A stretch of 64,000 nucleotides of DNA from Actinorugispora endophytica (GCF_004363075.1 NZ_SNYN01000019.1:1-64000); one strand, 5' to 3'. Positions 46,372 through 56,329 are shown, counted from the stretch's first letter. The notes: generated by a model not told the origin, from the letters alone. Numbers and translations: made by a program.

Positions 46372-48477
46372 GTGACCGCCCTCACAGCCGCCGTCCACGA
46401 CCCCGAGGACTATTCAGCTCGGCACCTTTCGGTCCTGGAAGGCCTCGAGGCGGTCCGCAAGCGGCCGGGTATGTACATCGGGTCCACCGACAGCCGAGGC
46501 CTCACCCACTGCATGTGGGAGATCATCGACAACTCCGTCGACGAGGCCCTTGGTGGCTACTGCACCCGCATCGACGTGGTCCTGCACGCGGACGGGTCGG
46601 TGGAGGTCCGCGACAACGGGCGCGGCATCCCGGTGGACATCGAGCCCAAGTCCGGGCTGAGCGGTGTCGAGCTGGTCATGACCAAGCTGCACGCCGGAGG
46701 CAAGTTCGGCTCGGGCTCCTACACCGCCTCGGGCGGCCTGCACGGCGTGGGCGCCTCCGTGGTGAACGCCCTCTCGGCCCGCCTGGACGTCGAGGTGGAC
46801 CGGCAGGGGCACACCCACGCGCTCAGCTTCCGGCGCGGCATCCCCGGCTCCTTCGACGGCGCGGGCCCCGACGCCGGGTTCTCCCCCGGCACGGGCCTGG
46901 AGCAGACCCGGAGGGTGGCCAAGAAGGTGACCGGGACCAGGGTCCGCTTCTGGGCGGACCGGCAGATCTTCCTCAAGGAAGCCGACATCACCCGCGAGGC
47001 GCTGCTGGACCGCGCGCGCCAGACCACCTTCCTCATCCCGGGCCTGACGATCTCGGTGCGCGACGAGCGCGTCGAGGGCGGGGAGGTCTACGAGGAGGAG
47101 TTCCGCTTCGACGGCGGCATCGGCGAGTTCTGCACCTACCTCGCCCCCGACCAGGGGTTGAGCGAGGTGCTGCGGATCGAGGGCAGCGGCCAGTTCACCG
47201 AGACCGTCCCGGTCCTGGACGACCAGGGCCACATGACCCCCACCAACGTGGAACGGCGCCTCGAGGTGGACGTCGCGCTGCGCTGGGGAACCGGTTACGA
47301 CACCACCGTGCGCTCCTTCGTGAACGTGATCGCCACCCCCAAGGGCGGCACGCACATGGCGGGCTTCGAGCGGGCGCTGGTCCGCGTCGTCAACGACCAG
47401 CTGCGCACCACCAAGCTGCTCAGGGCCAGCGACGACCCGGTGGTCAAGGAGGACGTCCTCGAGGGCCTCACCGCGGTGGTCACGGTACGCCTGCCCGAGC
47501 CGCAGTTCGAGGGCCAGACCAAGGAGATCCTCGGCACCTCCGCGGCCAGCCGGATCGTCTCCCAGGTCGTGGGCAAGGAGCTGCGCACCTTCCTGACCAC
47601 GACCAAGAGGGCCGAGAAGCAGCAGGCCCGCACGATCCTGGAGAAGATCGCCAACGCGGCGAAGGCCCGCCTGGCGGCGCGCCAGCAGCGCGAGACCCAG
47701 CGCCGCAAGAACGCCCTGGAGAGCTCGGCGCTGCCCGCCAAGCTGGTGGACTGCCGCAGCGAGGGCCTGGAGCGCAGCGAGCTGTTCATCGTCGAGGGGG
47801 ACTCGGCGCTGGGCACCGCCAAGCTCGCCCGGGACTCGGAGTTCCAGGCGCTGCTGCCCATCCGCGGCAAGATCCTCAACGTGCAGAAGTCCTCGGTGGC
47901 GGACATGCTCAAGAACGCCGAGTGCGCAGCGATCCTGCAGGTCATCGGCGCCGGGTCGGGCCGGACCTTCGACCTGGACGCCGCCCGCTACGGCAGGGTC
48001 ATCCTGATGGCCGACGCCGACGTGGACGGCGCGCACATCCGCTGCCTGCTGCTGACGCTGTTCTACCGCTACATGCGCCCCATGCTGGAGGCCGGCCGCG
48101 TCTTCGCCGCGGTGCCGCCGCTGCACCGCATCGAGCTGACCAACGTGCGCAAGAAGCGCGGCGCCAAGCCCGAGGACCGCTACGTGTACACGTACTCCGA
48201 CGCCGAGCTGCACCGCAAGCTGCTCGAACTGGAGAAGAAGGGCGTCAGCTGGAAGGAGCCCGTCCAGCGCTACAAGGGCCTGGGCGAGATGGACGCCGAC
48301 CAGCTGGCCGAGACCACCATGGACCCGCGCCACCGCACGCTGCGCCGTATCCGCGTCGAGCACGCCGAGGAGGCCGCCTCGGTGTTCGACCTGCTGATGG
48401 GCAACGAGGTGGCGCCGCGCCGCGCGTTCATCGCGCGGGGCGCCCAGGAACTGGACCTGGCGCGGATCGACGCCTGA
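46372..48477 (+). CDS. parE: DNA topoisomerase IV subunit B (ParE, GyrB-type ATPase)
   Basis: A 701-residue ATPase subunit of a type IIA topoisomerase, pairing with ParC at 53840-56329 to decatenate chromosomes. GHKL motifs: RKRPGMYIGS, EIIDNSVDEALGG, DNGRGIPVDI and SGGLHGVGASVVNAL. The TOPRIM domain has FIVEGDSALGTAKLARD and DADVDGAHIRCLLL, and RYKGLGEMDADQLAETTMDP ends the protein. GTG 46372 is chosen because CAGGAGAG lies 7 bases upstream; the frame is open further upstream. Placement of parE and parC near each other with opposing orientation resembles Streptomyces. GyrB is the alternative, but the partner gene and context favour ParE. Confidence 0.93.
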   Translation: MTALTAAVHDPEDYSARHLSVLEGLEAVRKRPGMYIGSTDSRGLTHCMWEIIDNSVDEALGGYCTRIDVVLHADGSVEVRDNGRGIPVDIEPKSGLSGVELVMTKLHAGGKFGSGSYTASGGLHGVGASVVNALSARLDVEVDRQGHTHALSFRRGIPGSFDGAGPDAGFSPGTGLEQTRRVAKKVTGTRVRFWADRQIFLKEADITREALLDRARQTTFLIPGLTISVRDERVEGGEVYEEEFRFDGGIGEFCTYLAPDQGLSEVLRIEGSGQFTETVPVLDDQGHMTPTNVERRLEVDVALRWGTGYDTTVRSFVNVIATPKGGTHMAGFERALVRVVNDQLRTTKLLRASDDPVVKEDVLEGLTAVVTVRLPEPQFEGQTKEILGTSAASRIVSQVVGKELRTFLTTTKRAEKQQARTILEKIANAAKARLAARQQRETQRRKNALESSALPAKLVDCRSEGLERSELFIVEGDSALGTAKLARDSEFQALLPIRGKILNVQKSSVADMLKNAECAAILQVIGAGSGRTFDLDAARYGRVILMADADVDGAHIRCLLLTLFYRYMRPMLEAGRVFAAVPPLHRIELTNVRKKRGAKPEDRYVYTYSDAELHRKLLELEKKGVSWKEPVQRYKGLGEMDADQLAETTMDPRHRTLRRIRVEHAEEAASVFDLLMGNEVAPRRAFIARGAQELDLARIDA

Positions 48478-48490
48478 GCCGGATCCGCCC

Positions 48491-48543
48491 CGGCGGTCCC
48501 GCGGTTCCGCCCCCTCCGGGGGCGGTGGGCCGCGGGGCCGCCG
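48491..48543. terminator. bidirectional terminator between parE and marR-like gene
   Basis: Outer arms of 14 bases (48491-48504 and 48530-48543) with one G-U-type mismatch enclose an inner 8-base-pair stem (CCGCCCCC, 48507-48514, with 48518-48525). It occupies the gap between two convergent genes. Confidence 0.8.
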
Positions 48544-48546
48544 TTC

Positions 48547-49125
48547 TCAGTGCTCCCGGTCGTCCGCTTCCAGCTTGTCCAGGAGGCGGACGAGGACGGT
48601 GAGCTCCTCGGGGCTCAGGCGGAGGTCCAGCGGGGACCGCTCCGCGAGCCCCGCCCCGATGGCCGAGACGGCTCGCTCGCCGGCCTCGGTCAGGCGGGTC
48701 AGGCGGACGCGCCTGTCGCTGCGCGAGGGTGTCCTGCGGACCAGGCCGCTCTCCTCCAGCTCACCGGTCAGGACCGAGATCCGCGACGGGTCGCAGGCCA
48801 GCTGCCGGGCGAGCTCGCCCTGCGAGGGCCGGTCCCTCAGGGCTCTCAGCAGCCGCGCCTGGAGGGGGGTGAGCGACTGCTGCGCGGCGAGGTCGGCCAG
48901 GAGCGCGGTGAGCCGCTGCGCGACGCGCAGCAGGGCCTCCCCCGCGACCCGTCCCAGCTGCGGAGGGGGAGGGGTGTCGTTCGTCATCAGGTCGTCGGGC
49001 GCGGAGTCCCCGTCCGTCAGGACGGGGAGGAGGACGCCCGCCTCCTTCCCTGGATCGGCTTGCGAATCGGCGACGCTCAGGGCCGGGGGCACCCGCCGCC
49101 GCACCTCTGTCGATGATCGTGACAT
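48547..49125 (-). CDS. MarR family transcriptional regulator
   Basis: A 192-residue (or 146-residue, from ATG 48987) winged helix-turn-helix regulator. The domain is recognisable in LQARLLRALRDRPSQGELARQLACDPSRISVLTGELEESGLVRRTPSRSDRRVRLTRLTEAG, shown here in pieces: PSQGELARQLACDPSRISVL is the recognition part and RSDRRVRLTRLTEAG the wing. Homodimer, ligand unknown. A perfect inverted repeat (49130-49154) lies just upstream of the longer start, suggesting autoregulation. The N-terminal 46 residues are low-complexity, so the shorter start is plausible. The gene follows the siderophore esterase on the same strand. Confidence 0.85.
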   Translation of the reverse strand: MSRSSTEVRRRVPPALSVADSQADPGKEAGVLLPVLTDGDSAPDDLMTNDTPPPPQLGRVAGEALLRVAQRLTALLADLAAQQSLTPLQARLLRALRDRPSQGELARQLACDPSRISVLTGELEESGLVRRTPSRSDRRVRLTRLTEAGERAVSAIGAGLAERSPLDLRLSPEELTVLVRLLDKLEADDREH

Positions 49126-49129
49126 CAGT

Positions 49130-49154
49130 GTTCCGAAAACCTCGATTTCGGAAC
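49130..49154. promoter_or_regulatory. candidate MarR operator
   Basis: GTTCCGAAA (49130-49138) and its complement TTTCGGAAC (49146-49154) are separated by 7 bases. The site lies between the esterase stop and the MarR-like gene. Confidence 0.6.
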
Positions 49155-49211
49155 GCCGGCGTCACGGCCGGCGCCAGAGCCTCTGTGAGGACCGCGAACC
49201 GGAGTCCGCGA

Positions 49212-50540
49212 TCACGGCCGGGCCTGAAGGCCGCGGGGCCGGTCGCGGGTGAGGGAGAGCAGCGCCCCGGGCAGCCCGGCCCGCCAGCACGCCCGGTCGT
49301 GTCCGCCGTTGAACTCGACGTAGTCCAGGTCGACGCCGCGCCGCAGCAGGACGTCGCGGATCCTGCGGCTGGGCTCCAGGAGCGTCCACTCGTGCAGGCC
49401 GACGCTCAGGTGGACGCGCGAGGGAAGGGCGCCGGAGTCGGCCAGCAGACCGGCCAGCCGCTCGGTCTCTCCGCCGGCGCCCACGGGGTTGGGCCACCAG
49501 AACGACCCCGACTGGGCGAGGACGCGGCCGAAGCGTCCCGGCGCGCGGTGCGCCGCGTACAGCGCGGTGAGGCCGCCCAGGCTCTGCCCCGCGATGACGG
49601 TGCGGTCGGGGTCGCCGGTGATCGCGTACTCCCCGCCGAGCCAGGGCAGCAGCTCGTCGGTGAGGAAGGCGGTGAAGGAGTCGTCGCAGGCGAGTTCGCG
49701 CGTCCGGGTGGCGAAGTCCAGGGCCGGGACCATCACGCACAGCGTCGGCGGGAGCGCGCCGGCCGCGGTCATCCGGTCCAGCAGGGGAGCCACCGGCAGG
49801 GCGTGCCAGTCGTCGCCGTCGAGCAGGACCAGCACGGGCCAGGGGGCGCCGCCGGCGGGGCGCTCCGCGGGTTCGTGGACCCAGACGGGGCGGGTGTTGC
49901 CGAGCACCGCGCTGGTGAGGGGGTACTCGCGCACGGTTCCGGCGGGGGTCCCGGGCCGGGGGGCCAGCCAGGGCTGGGGCGGGGCGTCGGGGAGCGAGGC
50001 CACCGACCACCGCTCGTCCAGGCGTTCCCGGCCCATCGGGTCGGGGCGGGCGTGGCGCAGCGCGTCGAACCAGCGGGCGACCGCGTCGCGGTCGGCGGGG
50101 GCGGCCGCCGCCAGCGCCCGGGAGCGCCGCACCTCGACCATCACGTCGGGGGCCGCCGTGGGGGGAGACCCGTCGGCGGGCAGCGGGGCCACGGCGTAGG
50201 AGGCGCGCCAGTCCGAGCCCATCCGGTAGCTCATGTGCCACACGTCGGTGCCGGGGAGGCGCTCCATGCGGTTCTGCTCGTAGGAGTGCGGGTCGGCGAT
50301 CTTGTTGGCGACGAGGATCACATCGGCGAGTTCGTCGCCGCCCCGCCACAGGAAGGTGACCACGCGCAGAGCGGGGTCGCCGCAGTCCTCGACGAGGGGG
50401 AGGCCCTGCTCGCCGATCTCCTTCCAGAAGGTGTCGAGGCTGGTCAGGCCAGTTTTGAGGGAGTGGCGCAGCCGTTCCACGGCGGGGCTCGCCACCCGGG
50501 GAGGGCGTTCGGGGCGGGGGACCTGGGGCGGGACGGTCAT
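49212..50540 (-). CDS. enterochelin esterase-like siderophore hydrolase
   Basis: About 442 residues from ATG 50540. It belongs to the Fes/IroD family, which hydrolyses tri-catechol siderophores to release iron in the cytoplasm. Visible are an N-terminal Fes domain (FWKEIGEQGLPLVEDCGDP, VTFLWRGGDE, WHMSYRMGSDWRASYAVAPL), the nucleophile elbow VIAGQSLGGLTALYAAH, and the C-terminal VEFNGGHD with the catalytic His. The longer frame begins inside the iron box at 50573, so an internal ATG is chosen. The ribosome site is weak. It diverges from a siderophore-binding lipoprotein across an iron box, as expected for co-regulation by iron. Confidence 0.88.
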   Translation of the reverse strand: MTVPPQVPRPERPPRVASPAVERLRHSLKTGLTSLDTFWKEIGEQGLPLVEDCGDPALRVVTFLWRGGDELADVILVANKIADPHSYEQNRMERLPGTDVWHMSYRMGSDWRASYAVAPLPADGSPPTAAPDVMVEVRRSRALAAAAPADRDAVARWFDALRHARPDPMGRERLDERWSVASLPDAPPQPWLAPRPGTPAGTVREYPLTSAVLGNTRPVWVHEPAERPAGGAPWPVLVLLDGDDWHALPVAPLLDRMTAAGALPPTLCVMVPALDFATRTRELACDDSFTAFLTDELLPWLGGEYAITGDPDRTVIAGQSLGGLTALYAAHRAPGRFGRVLAQSGSFWWPNPVGAGGETERLAGLLADSGALPSRVHLSVGLHEWTLLEPSRRIRDVLLRRGVDLDYVEFNGGHDRACWRAGLPGALLSLTRDRPRGLQARP

Positions 50541-50572
50541 GAGGTTCCGGTTCACGTTGGACGACATTGACA

Positions 50573-50591
50573 TAAGGCTAGGCATGCCTAA
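50573..50591. promoter_or_regulatory. iron box (DmdR/IdeR-type operator)
   Basis: TAAGGCTAGGCATGCCTAA matches the TTAGGTTAGGCTAACCTAA consensus at about 14 of 19 positions and is palindromic around GCATGC. It sits in the shared promoter of the esterase (minus) and binding-protein (plus) genes. Confidence 0.75.
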
Positions 50592-50602
50592 ATATATTTG
50601 CA

Positions 50603-51595
50603 ATGAAGCAAGTAATTTCCTTCCGTGCGGGACGAGCCGCCCTGCTCACCGGAATCGCGTCGACCCTGCTGCTGTCCGGTTGCGCGACCGGGCAGGACGT
50701 CGAGGCCGCGTCCGACGGGGACGACGGCACGCGCACGGTCACCCACGTCTACGGTGAGACCGACATCCCCACCGACCCCCAGCGGGTCGTGTCCGTCAGC
50801 GTCACCGCCACCGCCCCCCTGCTCAGCCTGGACGCGCCCGTCGTGGCGTCGTTCACGACCGGCCGGTCCGAGCTCACCGACGACAAGGGCTTCTTCGGCC
50901 AATGGGCCGGGACGGCCGACGAGCGCGGTGTGGAGGCCCTTCCCGGACCCGAGATCAACGTCGAGGCCGTGGCCAACGCCGCCCCGGACGTCATCGTGGG
51001 CAGCGGCTTCGGCGCCGCGGCCGTGGACGAGGCCGTCTACGCGCAGCTCTCCGAGATCGCCCCCACCGTCGTCTACGACAGCTCCGACAGCGCGTGGCAG
51101 GACGTCACCGAGGAGATGGGCGCGGCCCTGGGACGGGAGGACCGCGCCGCCGAGATCCTCCAGGAGTACGACGCGCTGACCGAGGAGACGGCGAAGAAGC
51201 TGGACGCCGACCACGACGTGGTGATCCTGACGCTCGCGGGGGAGAACTTCAACGTCTTCTCCCCGGTGTCGGCGCAGGGCAGGTTCGCGGACGACCTCGG
51301 CCTCACCACGCACGAGATGGACGGGTCGGTGGCCAGGGCCCAGGAGGGGCGCTCCGACATCGCGCAGGTCTCCCTGGAGGACGCCGAGGAGTTCGGCGAC
51401 AGCACGCTGCTCTTCGTCAACACCAGGGGCGAGGAGGCCGCCGACTACCTCGACGAGGTGCCGGTGCTGTCCTCCCTGCCCGCGGGCGAGGAGGACCGGA
51501 TCTTCACGCTGGGTCCGGAGTCGTTCCGGATCGACTACTACAGCGCGCCCATCGTGGCCGACCGGCTGGTGGAGCTCCTGGGCAGCGGTTCCTGA
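50603..51595 (+). CDS. siderophore (enterobactin-type) ABC transporter substrate-binding lipoprotein
   Basis: A 330-residue exported protein: signal peptide with lipobox LLSGC (lipidated Cys27), then a type III periplasmic-binding fold (TDIPTDPQRVVSVSVTATAPLLSL, PDVIVGSGFG, IAPTVVYDSSDSAW, LDEVPVLSSLPAG). It matches FepB/FatB-like proteins that capture ferric siderophores. No permease or ATPase gene follows; the next gene is on the other strand, so those subunits must be encoded elsewhere. Starts at ATG 50603, 11 bases after the iron box, implying a very short leader or initiation inside the operator. Confidence 0.9.
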   Translation: MKQVISFRAGRAALLTGIASTLLLSGCATGQDVEAASDGDDGTRTVTHVYGETDIPTDPQRVVSVSVTATAPLLSLDAPVVASFTTGRSELTDDKGFFGQWAGTADERGVEALPGPEINVEAVANAAPDVIVGSGFGAAAVDEAVYAQLSEIAPTVVYDSSDSAWQDVTEEMGAALGREDRAAEILQEYDALTEETAKKLDADHDVVILTLAGENFNVFSPVSAQGRFADDLGLTTHEMDGSVARAQEGRSDIAQVSLEDAEEFGDSTLLFVNTRGEEAADYLDEVPVLSSLPAGEEDRIFTLGPESFRIDYYSAPIVADRLVELLGSGS

Positions 51596-51622
51596 GCCCT
51601 TCCGGCCCCCCGCCCCGCCGCG

Positions 51623-52741
51623 TCACGGGGGCGGGGGGACCCAGTCCCCCGTGGCCAGGAAGCGCTCCAGGGTCGCGGTGTAGGGCTCCAGGTCCATGCC
51701 CTGGGCCCGCACCCAGGCGTCGTTGTAGTAGCTGTGCCGGTAGCGCTCGCCGCCGTCGCAGATGAGGGTGACGACGCTGCCCTCGCGCCCCTCCTCCAGC
51801 ATTCTGGCGATGAGCTGCCACACCCCCCACAGGTTGGTCCCGGTGGAGCCGCCCGCGCACCGGCCGGTCGTGTCGTTGAGGTGGCGCATGGCCGCGATGC
51901 CGGCGGCGTCGGGGACCGGGATCATCAGGTCGATCACCGACGGCACGAAGCTGGGCTCCATGCGGGGGCGGCCGATGCCCTCGATGCGCGAGGGCATCCC
52001 GGTCGCGTAGTCGGACGCGCCGGTGACCCAGCCGGGGAAGAAGGCGGAGTTCTCGGGGTCGACCACGGCCAGGCGCGTGGGATGGCGGCGGTAGCGCAGG
52101 TAGCGGCCGATGGTCGCCGACGTGCCGCCGGTGCCCGCGCTCATCACGATCCACTCGGGGACCGGGTGGCGCTCCAGGCTCAGCTGCTCGAAGACCGACT
52201 CGGCGATGTTGTTGTTGCCGCGCCAGTCGGTGGCCCGTTCGGCGTAGGTGAACTGGTCCATGTAGTGGCCGCCGGTCTCCGCGGCCAGCCGCTCGGCCTC
52301 GGTGTACATCTCGGCCGGGACGTCGACGAAGTGGCAGCGCCCGCCGTACCGCTCGATCAGCGCGACCTTCTCGGGGCTGGTCCCGCGCGGCACCACGGTG
52401 ATGAAGTCGACCCCGATCAACCGGGCGAAGTACGCCTCGGACACCGCGGTGGACCCCGAACTGGCCTCGACCACCGTGGTGTGCTCGGTGACCCACCCGT
52501 TGGCCAGGGCGTACAGGAACAGGGACCGCGCCAACCGGTGCTTGAGGCTGCCGGTGGGGTGCACCGACTCGTCCTTCAGGTAGAGGTCGACGCCCCACTC
52601 CTCGGGGAGCGGGAACACGTGCAGGTGCGTGTCGGCGCTGCGGTTGGCGTCCGCGGCCACTCTGCGGATGGCCTCGTCCACCCACGATCGCGTGGTGGAG
52701 CAGGAGCGGTCGACCCAGTCGGGCTCTCGGGGCGGCGTCAT
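51623..52741 (-). CDS. cds1: PLP-dependent cysteine desulfhydrase (Cds1-like)
   Basis: A 372-residue fold-type II PLP enzyme related to cysteine synthase. The PLP lysine is Lys67 in [14 protein letters not shown]; the phosphate-binding loop is [15 protein letters not shown] and the substrate loop [14 protein letters not shown]. Overall layout ([41 protein letters not shown]) matches mycobacterial Cds1 (Rv3684), which degrades cysteine to H2S, pyruvate and ammonia, though a cysteine synthase role remains possible. ATG 52741 is preceded by a long hairpin. Single gene on the minus strand. Confidence 0.85.
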   Translation of the reverse strand: MTPPREPDWVDRSCSTTRSWVDEAIRRVAADANRSADTHLHVFPLPEEWGVDLYLKDESVHPTGSLKHRLARSLFLYALANGWVTEHTTVVEASSGSTAVSEAYFARLIGVDFITVVPRGTSPEKVALIERYGGRCHFVDVPAEMYTEAERLAAETGGHYMDQFTYAERATDWRGNNNIAESVFEQLSLERHPVPEWIVMSAGTGGTSATIGRYLRYRRHPTRLAVVDPENSAFFPGWVTGASDYATGMPSRIEGIGRPRMEPSFVPSVIDLMIPVPDAAGIAAMRHLNDTTGRCAGGSTGTNLWGVWQLIARMLEEGREGSVVTLICDGGERYRHSYYNDAWVRAQGMDLEPYTATLERFLATGDWVPPPP

Positions 52742-52760
52742 GGCCAGCAGCGTATACGCG

Positions 52761-52796
52761 GCGGGCCGCGCCCCTCGGAACAGGGGCGCGGCCCGC
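52761..52796 (-). terminator. terminator hairpin between TPR gene and cds1
   Basis: Perfect 15-base arms (52761-52775, GCGGGCCGCGCCCCT, and 52782-52796) with loop CGGAAC. It lies downstream of the TPR gene stop (52824) on the minus strand. Confidence 0.8.
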
Positions 52797-52823
52797 GTGC
52801 GCCGGCGCGAAGGGCGCCGGCGG

Positions 52824-53150
52824 TCAGTCCAGCGAACCGCCCGACATGACTCCGTGCATCCTGCGGTGCGGAGCGGCCTCGGAATCGCGGTTCTGCCGCT
52901 CCAGCGAACGGGCGAGCGCGATGTGCGCCCACGCGTCGCAGGGGTCGAGTTCGATGAGCCGGCGGAAGACCTGCTCGGCCTTGGCGAGCTGGGCCGAGTG
53001 GTAGTAGGACCGCCCCAGCAGTTCGAGGACGGTCCGGTTCCGGGGCTCCGCCTCGGACAGGGGTGCCAGCAGCCGGGCCGCGCCGATCGGGTCGCCCAGG
53101 TCGAAGAAGCGTCTGCCGCGCGCGTAGGTGTCGTAGATGGTCTCCGCCAT
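52824..53150 (-). CDS. tetratricopeptide-repeat protein
   Basis: A 108-residue helical protein with two to three TPR units: [36 protein letters not shown] and the following [29 protein letters not shown] segment (given in two parts). No signal peptide. Such small TPR proteins usually act as adaptors; there is no partner gene to name. A C10 run (53200-53209) and hairpin lie about 50 bases upstream, in its promoter region. Confidence 0.85.
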   Translation of the reverse strand: MAETIYDTYARGRRFFDLGDPIGAARLLAPLSEAEPRNRTVLELLGRSYYHSAQLAKAEQVFRRLIELDPCDAWAHIALARSLERQNRDSEAAPHRRMHGVMSGGSLD

Positions 53151-53238
53151 TCGCGCTCCCTTCGTCAGGGATCACAACAGTGGTACGGACCAGGGCATTC
53201 CCCCCCCCCGGGGGGAACGCCCGGCACACCTCGCGGGG

Positions 53239-53742
53239 TCACTCCTCGACGAGGCTGATCCTTCCCGTGTCCACGTCGTAGACCGCTCCGATCACCGGCA
53301 GGTCCGCGGGCAGCAGCGGGTGGTGCCGGATCCGCTCCAGGTCGTGCCGGAGCGCGCCGACCTGGTCGTTGTTGGTGTGGAACTCCAGGCTGCGGGTGTC
53401 CACGCCGTACTCCTCGGCGATGATTTCGTGCACCTCGTTGTCGCTGGACACCGACGCCATCCTGCACTTGGTGTGCGGAAGCACCATGACCCGGTCCACG
53501 CCGAGCAGGTACACCGCCAGCACCAGGGTGCGCAGGGTGTCGTCGGTGACGCGGGCGCCCGCGTTGCGCAGGATCTTGGCGTCGCCGGGCTTGAGGCCCA
53601 GCATGTCCAGGGGCTCGATGCGCGAGTCCATGCAGGTGACCACCGCGAGGCCGCGTGCGGCGATCGGAGCCAGTCCGGCGAGGCGGAACTCACGGACGTA
53701 GTCCTCGTTCGCGGCGAGGAGATCATCGAAGGCGGTGCTCAC
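53239..53742 (-). CDS. beta-carbonic anhydrase
   Basis: A 167-residue zinc enzyme that interconverts CO2 and bicarbonate. The zinc ligands are visible: Cys37 in TCMDSR, then His90 and Cys93 in LPHTKC, and the Asp39-Arg41 dyad is present in the same CMDSR motif. It is short for the family but complete. GTG 53742 is supported by GGAGGG about 9 bases upstream; the longer frame has no ribosome site. Lies between the TPR gene and parC, all on the minus strand. Confidence 0.93.
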   Translation of the reverse strand: MSTAFDDLLAANEDYVREFRLAGLAPIAARGLAVVTCMDSRIEPLDMLGLKPGDAKILRNAGARVTDDTLRTLVLAVYLLGVDRVMVLPHTKCRMASVSSDNEVHEIIAEEYGVDTRSLEFHTNNDQVGALRHDLERIRHHPLLPADLPVIGAVYDVDTGRISLVEE

Positions 53743-53839
53743 AGGGTCCCTCCAAAGACGGTGAAGCGTTCTCGGACACGGCGAGGCCGTGCGGTCCCGA
53801 CGGTGCGACCGCACGGCCTGCCCGGGCTTTCTCCCGGAA

Positions 53840-56329
53840 TCATCCCCCCGAGAGCGAAGCGGCTACCGCACCAGTATCCGACTGTCCGGTTCCGACCGAG
53901 ACGACGGGGCGGAGCAGGACCTCGCCCGAGCCGTCCCGGCGCGGTTCGGGGTCGGGCAGCCGGACGGGCCCGCCGTCGGCGCGGAACGCCCGCGCGGGGG
54001 CCCGGCCGATCCAGCCGAACAGCAGCACGTCCTCGCCCTTGAGGAAGCGCTGGCAGCGGACCCCGCCGGTGGCGCGGCCCTTCGCGGGGAACGCCGAGAG
54101 GGGGGTCGTCTTGGCCGTTCCGGCCTGGGTCCCGGGCAGCGCGGTGCTGCTGCCCGCGATCGTCACGACCATCGAGTCGTCGGGGGAGGTGGCGGCGCCG
54201 AACCAGAGCGCGTGCGCGCCGTCGGTCAGGCGCACCCCGGTCACGCCCCCGGCGGGGCGGCCCTGGGGGCGTACCGAGGAGGCGGGGAAGCGCAGCAGCT
54301 GCGCGTCGGAGGTGATGAAGACCAGGTCCTCCTCGCCGGTGACGAGCTGGGTGGCGCCGACGAGGCGGTCGCCGTCCTTGAGGTTGATCACCTCGAAGTC
54401 GTCCTTGTTCTGCGGGTAGTCCCCGCCGACCCGCTTGACGACGCCCTGGCGGGTGCCCACGACCAGGCCCGGGCCGTCGCTGCCGAGCGAGGCCAGCGCG
54501 ACCACCCGCTCGTCGCCGTCGAGTTCGACGAACTCGGCGACCGGCAGCCCCGAGGCCATCGCCGGGGCGTCGCCCGCCGCGGCGGGGAGTTCGGGCAGCT
54601 CCAGCACCGGCACCTTGATCAGCCGGCCCAGGTCGGTGACCAGCGCGATGTCGCCGCGCACGGTGGCCCGCACGTTGTCGGCCATGGCGTCGTGCCTGGT
54701 GCGCAGGCCCTCGAACATCGGGGGCAGCTTCGCCCCGGGGGTGCGGCCCAGCAGTCCGCTGGTGCTCAGCAGCACGTGGCAGGGGTCGTCGCCGACCTCC
54801 AGGGGGACCGCCGCGCTGCGGGTGAGGCCGGAGCTCTCCCTGAGCACGGTGCGGCGCGGGGTGGCGAACTCCTTGGCCACCGCGGCCAGCTCCTTGGAGA
54901 CGAGCCTGCGCAGCCGCGTGTCGGACTCCAGGATCGCGGTGAGCTCGGCGACCTCGGAGTCCAGCTTGTCGCGCTCGGTCTCCAGTTCGAGCTTGTCGTA
55001 CTTGGTGAGGCGGCGCAGCGGAGTGTCGAGGATGTAGCGCGCCTGGGTGTCCGACAGCTCGTAGGCGGCCATGAGCCGCTGGCGGGCGTCGGCGGTGTCC
55101 TCGGAGTCGCGGATGAGCGCGATGACCTCGTCGATGCTGACCAGCGCGACGAGCAGGCCCGCCACCAGGTGCAGGCGCTCCTCGCGCTTGGCGCGGCGGT
55201 GCTCGCAGCGGCGGCGCACCACGTCGAGGCGGTGCCTGACGTACACCGACAGCAGCTCGCGCAGCCCCAGGGTCTGCGGCTGGCCGTCCACCAGCGCGAC
55301 GTTGTTGATGCCGAAGGTCTCCTCCATCGGCGTGAGCCGGTAGAGGTCCTCCAGCACGGCCTCGGGGTTGAAGCCGTTCTTGAGCTCGATCACCAGCCGC
55401 AGGCCCTGGTTGCGGTCGGTGAGGTCCTTCAGGTCGGAGATGCCCTGGATCTTCTTGGCCTGGACCAGTTCCTTGATCCGGCTGACGACCTTCTCCGGGC
55501 CGACGTTGTAGGGCAGTTCGGTGACGATGAGGCCGGTGCGCCGCGGCGTGATCTTCTCGATGGCCACGGTGGCGCGGGTGCGGAAGGTGCCGCGGCCCTT
55601 GGTGTAGGCGTCCCGGATGCCGTCGAGGCCGTTGATGGTGCCGCCGGTGGGCAGGTCGGGGCCCGGGACGAACTCCATGAGCTCTTCGAGGGTGGCCTCG
55701 GGGTGTGCGATCAGGTGCCGCGCGGCCCCGATGACCTCGCCGAGGTTGTGCGGGGCCATGTTGGTGGCCATGCCCACCGCGATCCCGGACGCGCCGTTGA
55801 CCAGCAGGTTCGGGAAGGCGGCCGGGAGCACCTCGGGCTCGGTCTCCTGGCCGTCGTAGTTCGGCCGGAAGTCCACCACGTTCTCGTCGATGGAGGCCAC
55901 CAGCAGTTCGGCCGCGCGGTCGAGGCGCGCCTCGGTGTACCGCATGGCCGCGGGGGCGTCGTCCCCGCCGAGGGAGCCGAAGTTGCCGTGCCCGTCCACC
56001 AGCCGTACGCGCATCGAGAAGGGCTGGCTCAGGCGGACGAGCGCGTCGTAGATCGCGCTGTCGCCGTGCGGGTGCAGCTTTCCCATCACCTCGCCGACCA
56101 CGCGGGCGCACTTGACGTGGGCGCGGTCGGGGCGCAGCCCCATCTCGTTCATCTGGTAGAGGATGCGCCGCTGGACGGGCTTCATGCCGTCGCGGGCGTC
56201 GGGAAGGGCGCGCTGGTAGATGACCGAGTAGGCGTACTCCAGGAAGCTGCCGCGCATTTCCTCGGAGACGTCGATGTCGATGATCTTCTCAGCGGGTTCC
56301 TCAGTGGGCGGAGACGTCGTAGGGGCCAT
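53840..56329 (-). CDS. parC: DNA topoisomerase IV subunit A (ParC)
   Basis: An 829-residue DNA-breakage and rejoining subunit. The start ATG 56329 ([15 protein letters not shown]) is preferred over the longer frame. Landmarks: [32 protein letters not shown] (quinolone-resistance region with a wild-type Ser), the catalytic tyrosine in [10 protein letters not shown], and the coiled coil [18 protein letters not shown]. The C-terminal beta-pinwheel ([16 protein letters not shown] onwards) lacks the QRRGGKG GyrA box, which favours ParC over GyrA. It pairs with parE at 46372-48477. A long promoter region separates it from the mrp operon. Confidence 0.92.
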   Translation of the reverse strand: MAPTTSPPTEEPAEKIIDIDVSEEMRGSFLEYAYSVIYQRALPDARDGMKPVQRRILYQMNEMGLRPDRAHVKCARVVGEVMGKLHPHGDSAIYDALVRLSQPFSMRVRLVDGHGNFGSLGGDDAPAAMRYTEARLDRAAELLVASIDENVVDFRPNYDGQETEPEVLPAAFPNLLVNGASGIAVGMATNMAPHNLGEVIGAARHLIAHPEATLEELMEFVPGPDLPTGGTINGLDGIRDAYTKGRGTFRTRATVAIEKITPRRTGLIVTELPYNVGPEKVVSRIKELVQAKKIQGISDLKDLTDRNQGLRLVIELKNGFNPEAVLEDLYRLTPMEETFGINNVALVDGQPQTLGLRELLSVYVRHRLDVVRRRCEHRRAKREERLHLVAGLLVALVSIDEVIALIRDSEDTADARQRLMAAYELSDTQARYILDTPLRRLTKYDKLELETERDKLDSEVAELTAILESDTRLRRLVSKELAAVAKEFATPRRTVLRESSGLTRSAAVPLEVGDDPCHVLLSTSGLLGRTPGAKLPPMFEGLRTRHDAMADNVRATVRGDIALVTDLGRLIKVPVLELPELPAAAGDAPAMASGLPVAEFVELDGDERVVALASLGSDGPGLVVGTRQGVVKRVGGDYPQNKDDFEVINLKDGDRLVGATQLVTGEEDLVFITSDAQLLRFPASSVRPQGRPAGGVTGVRLTDGAHALWFGAATSPDDSMVVTIAGSSTALPGTQAGTAKTTPLSAFPAKGRATGGVRCQRFLKGEDVLLFGWIGRAPARAFRADGGPVRLPDPEPRRDGSGEVLLRPVVSVGTGQSDTGAVAASLSGG

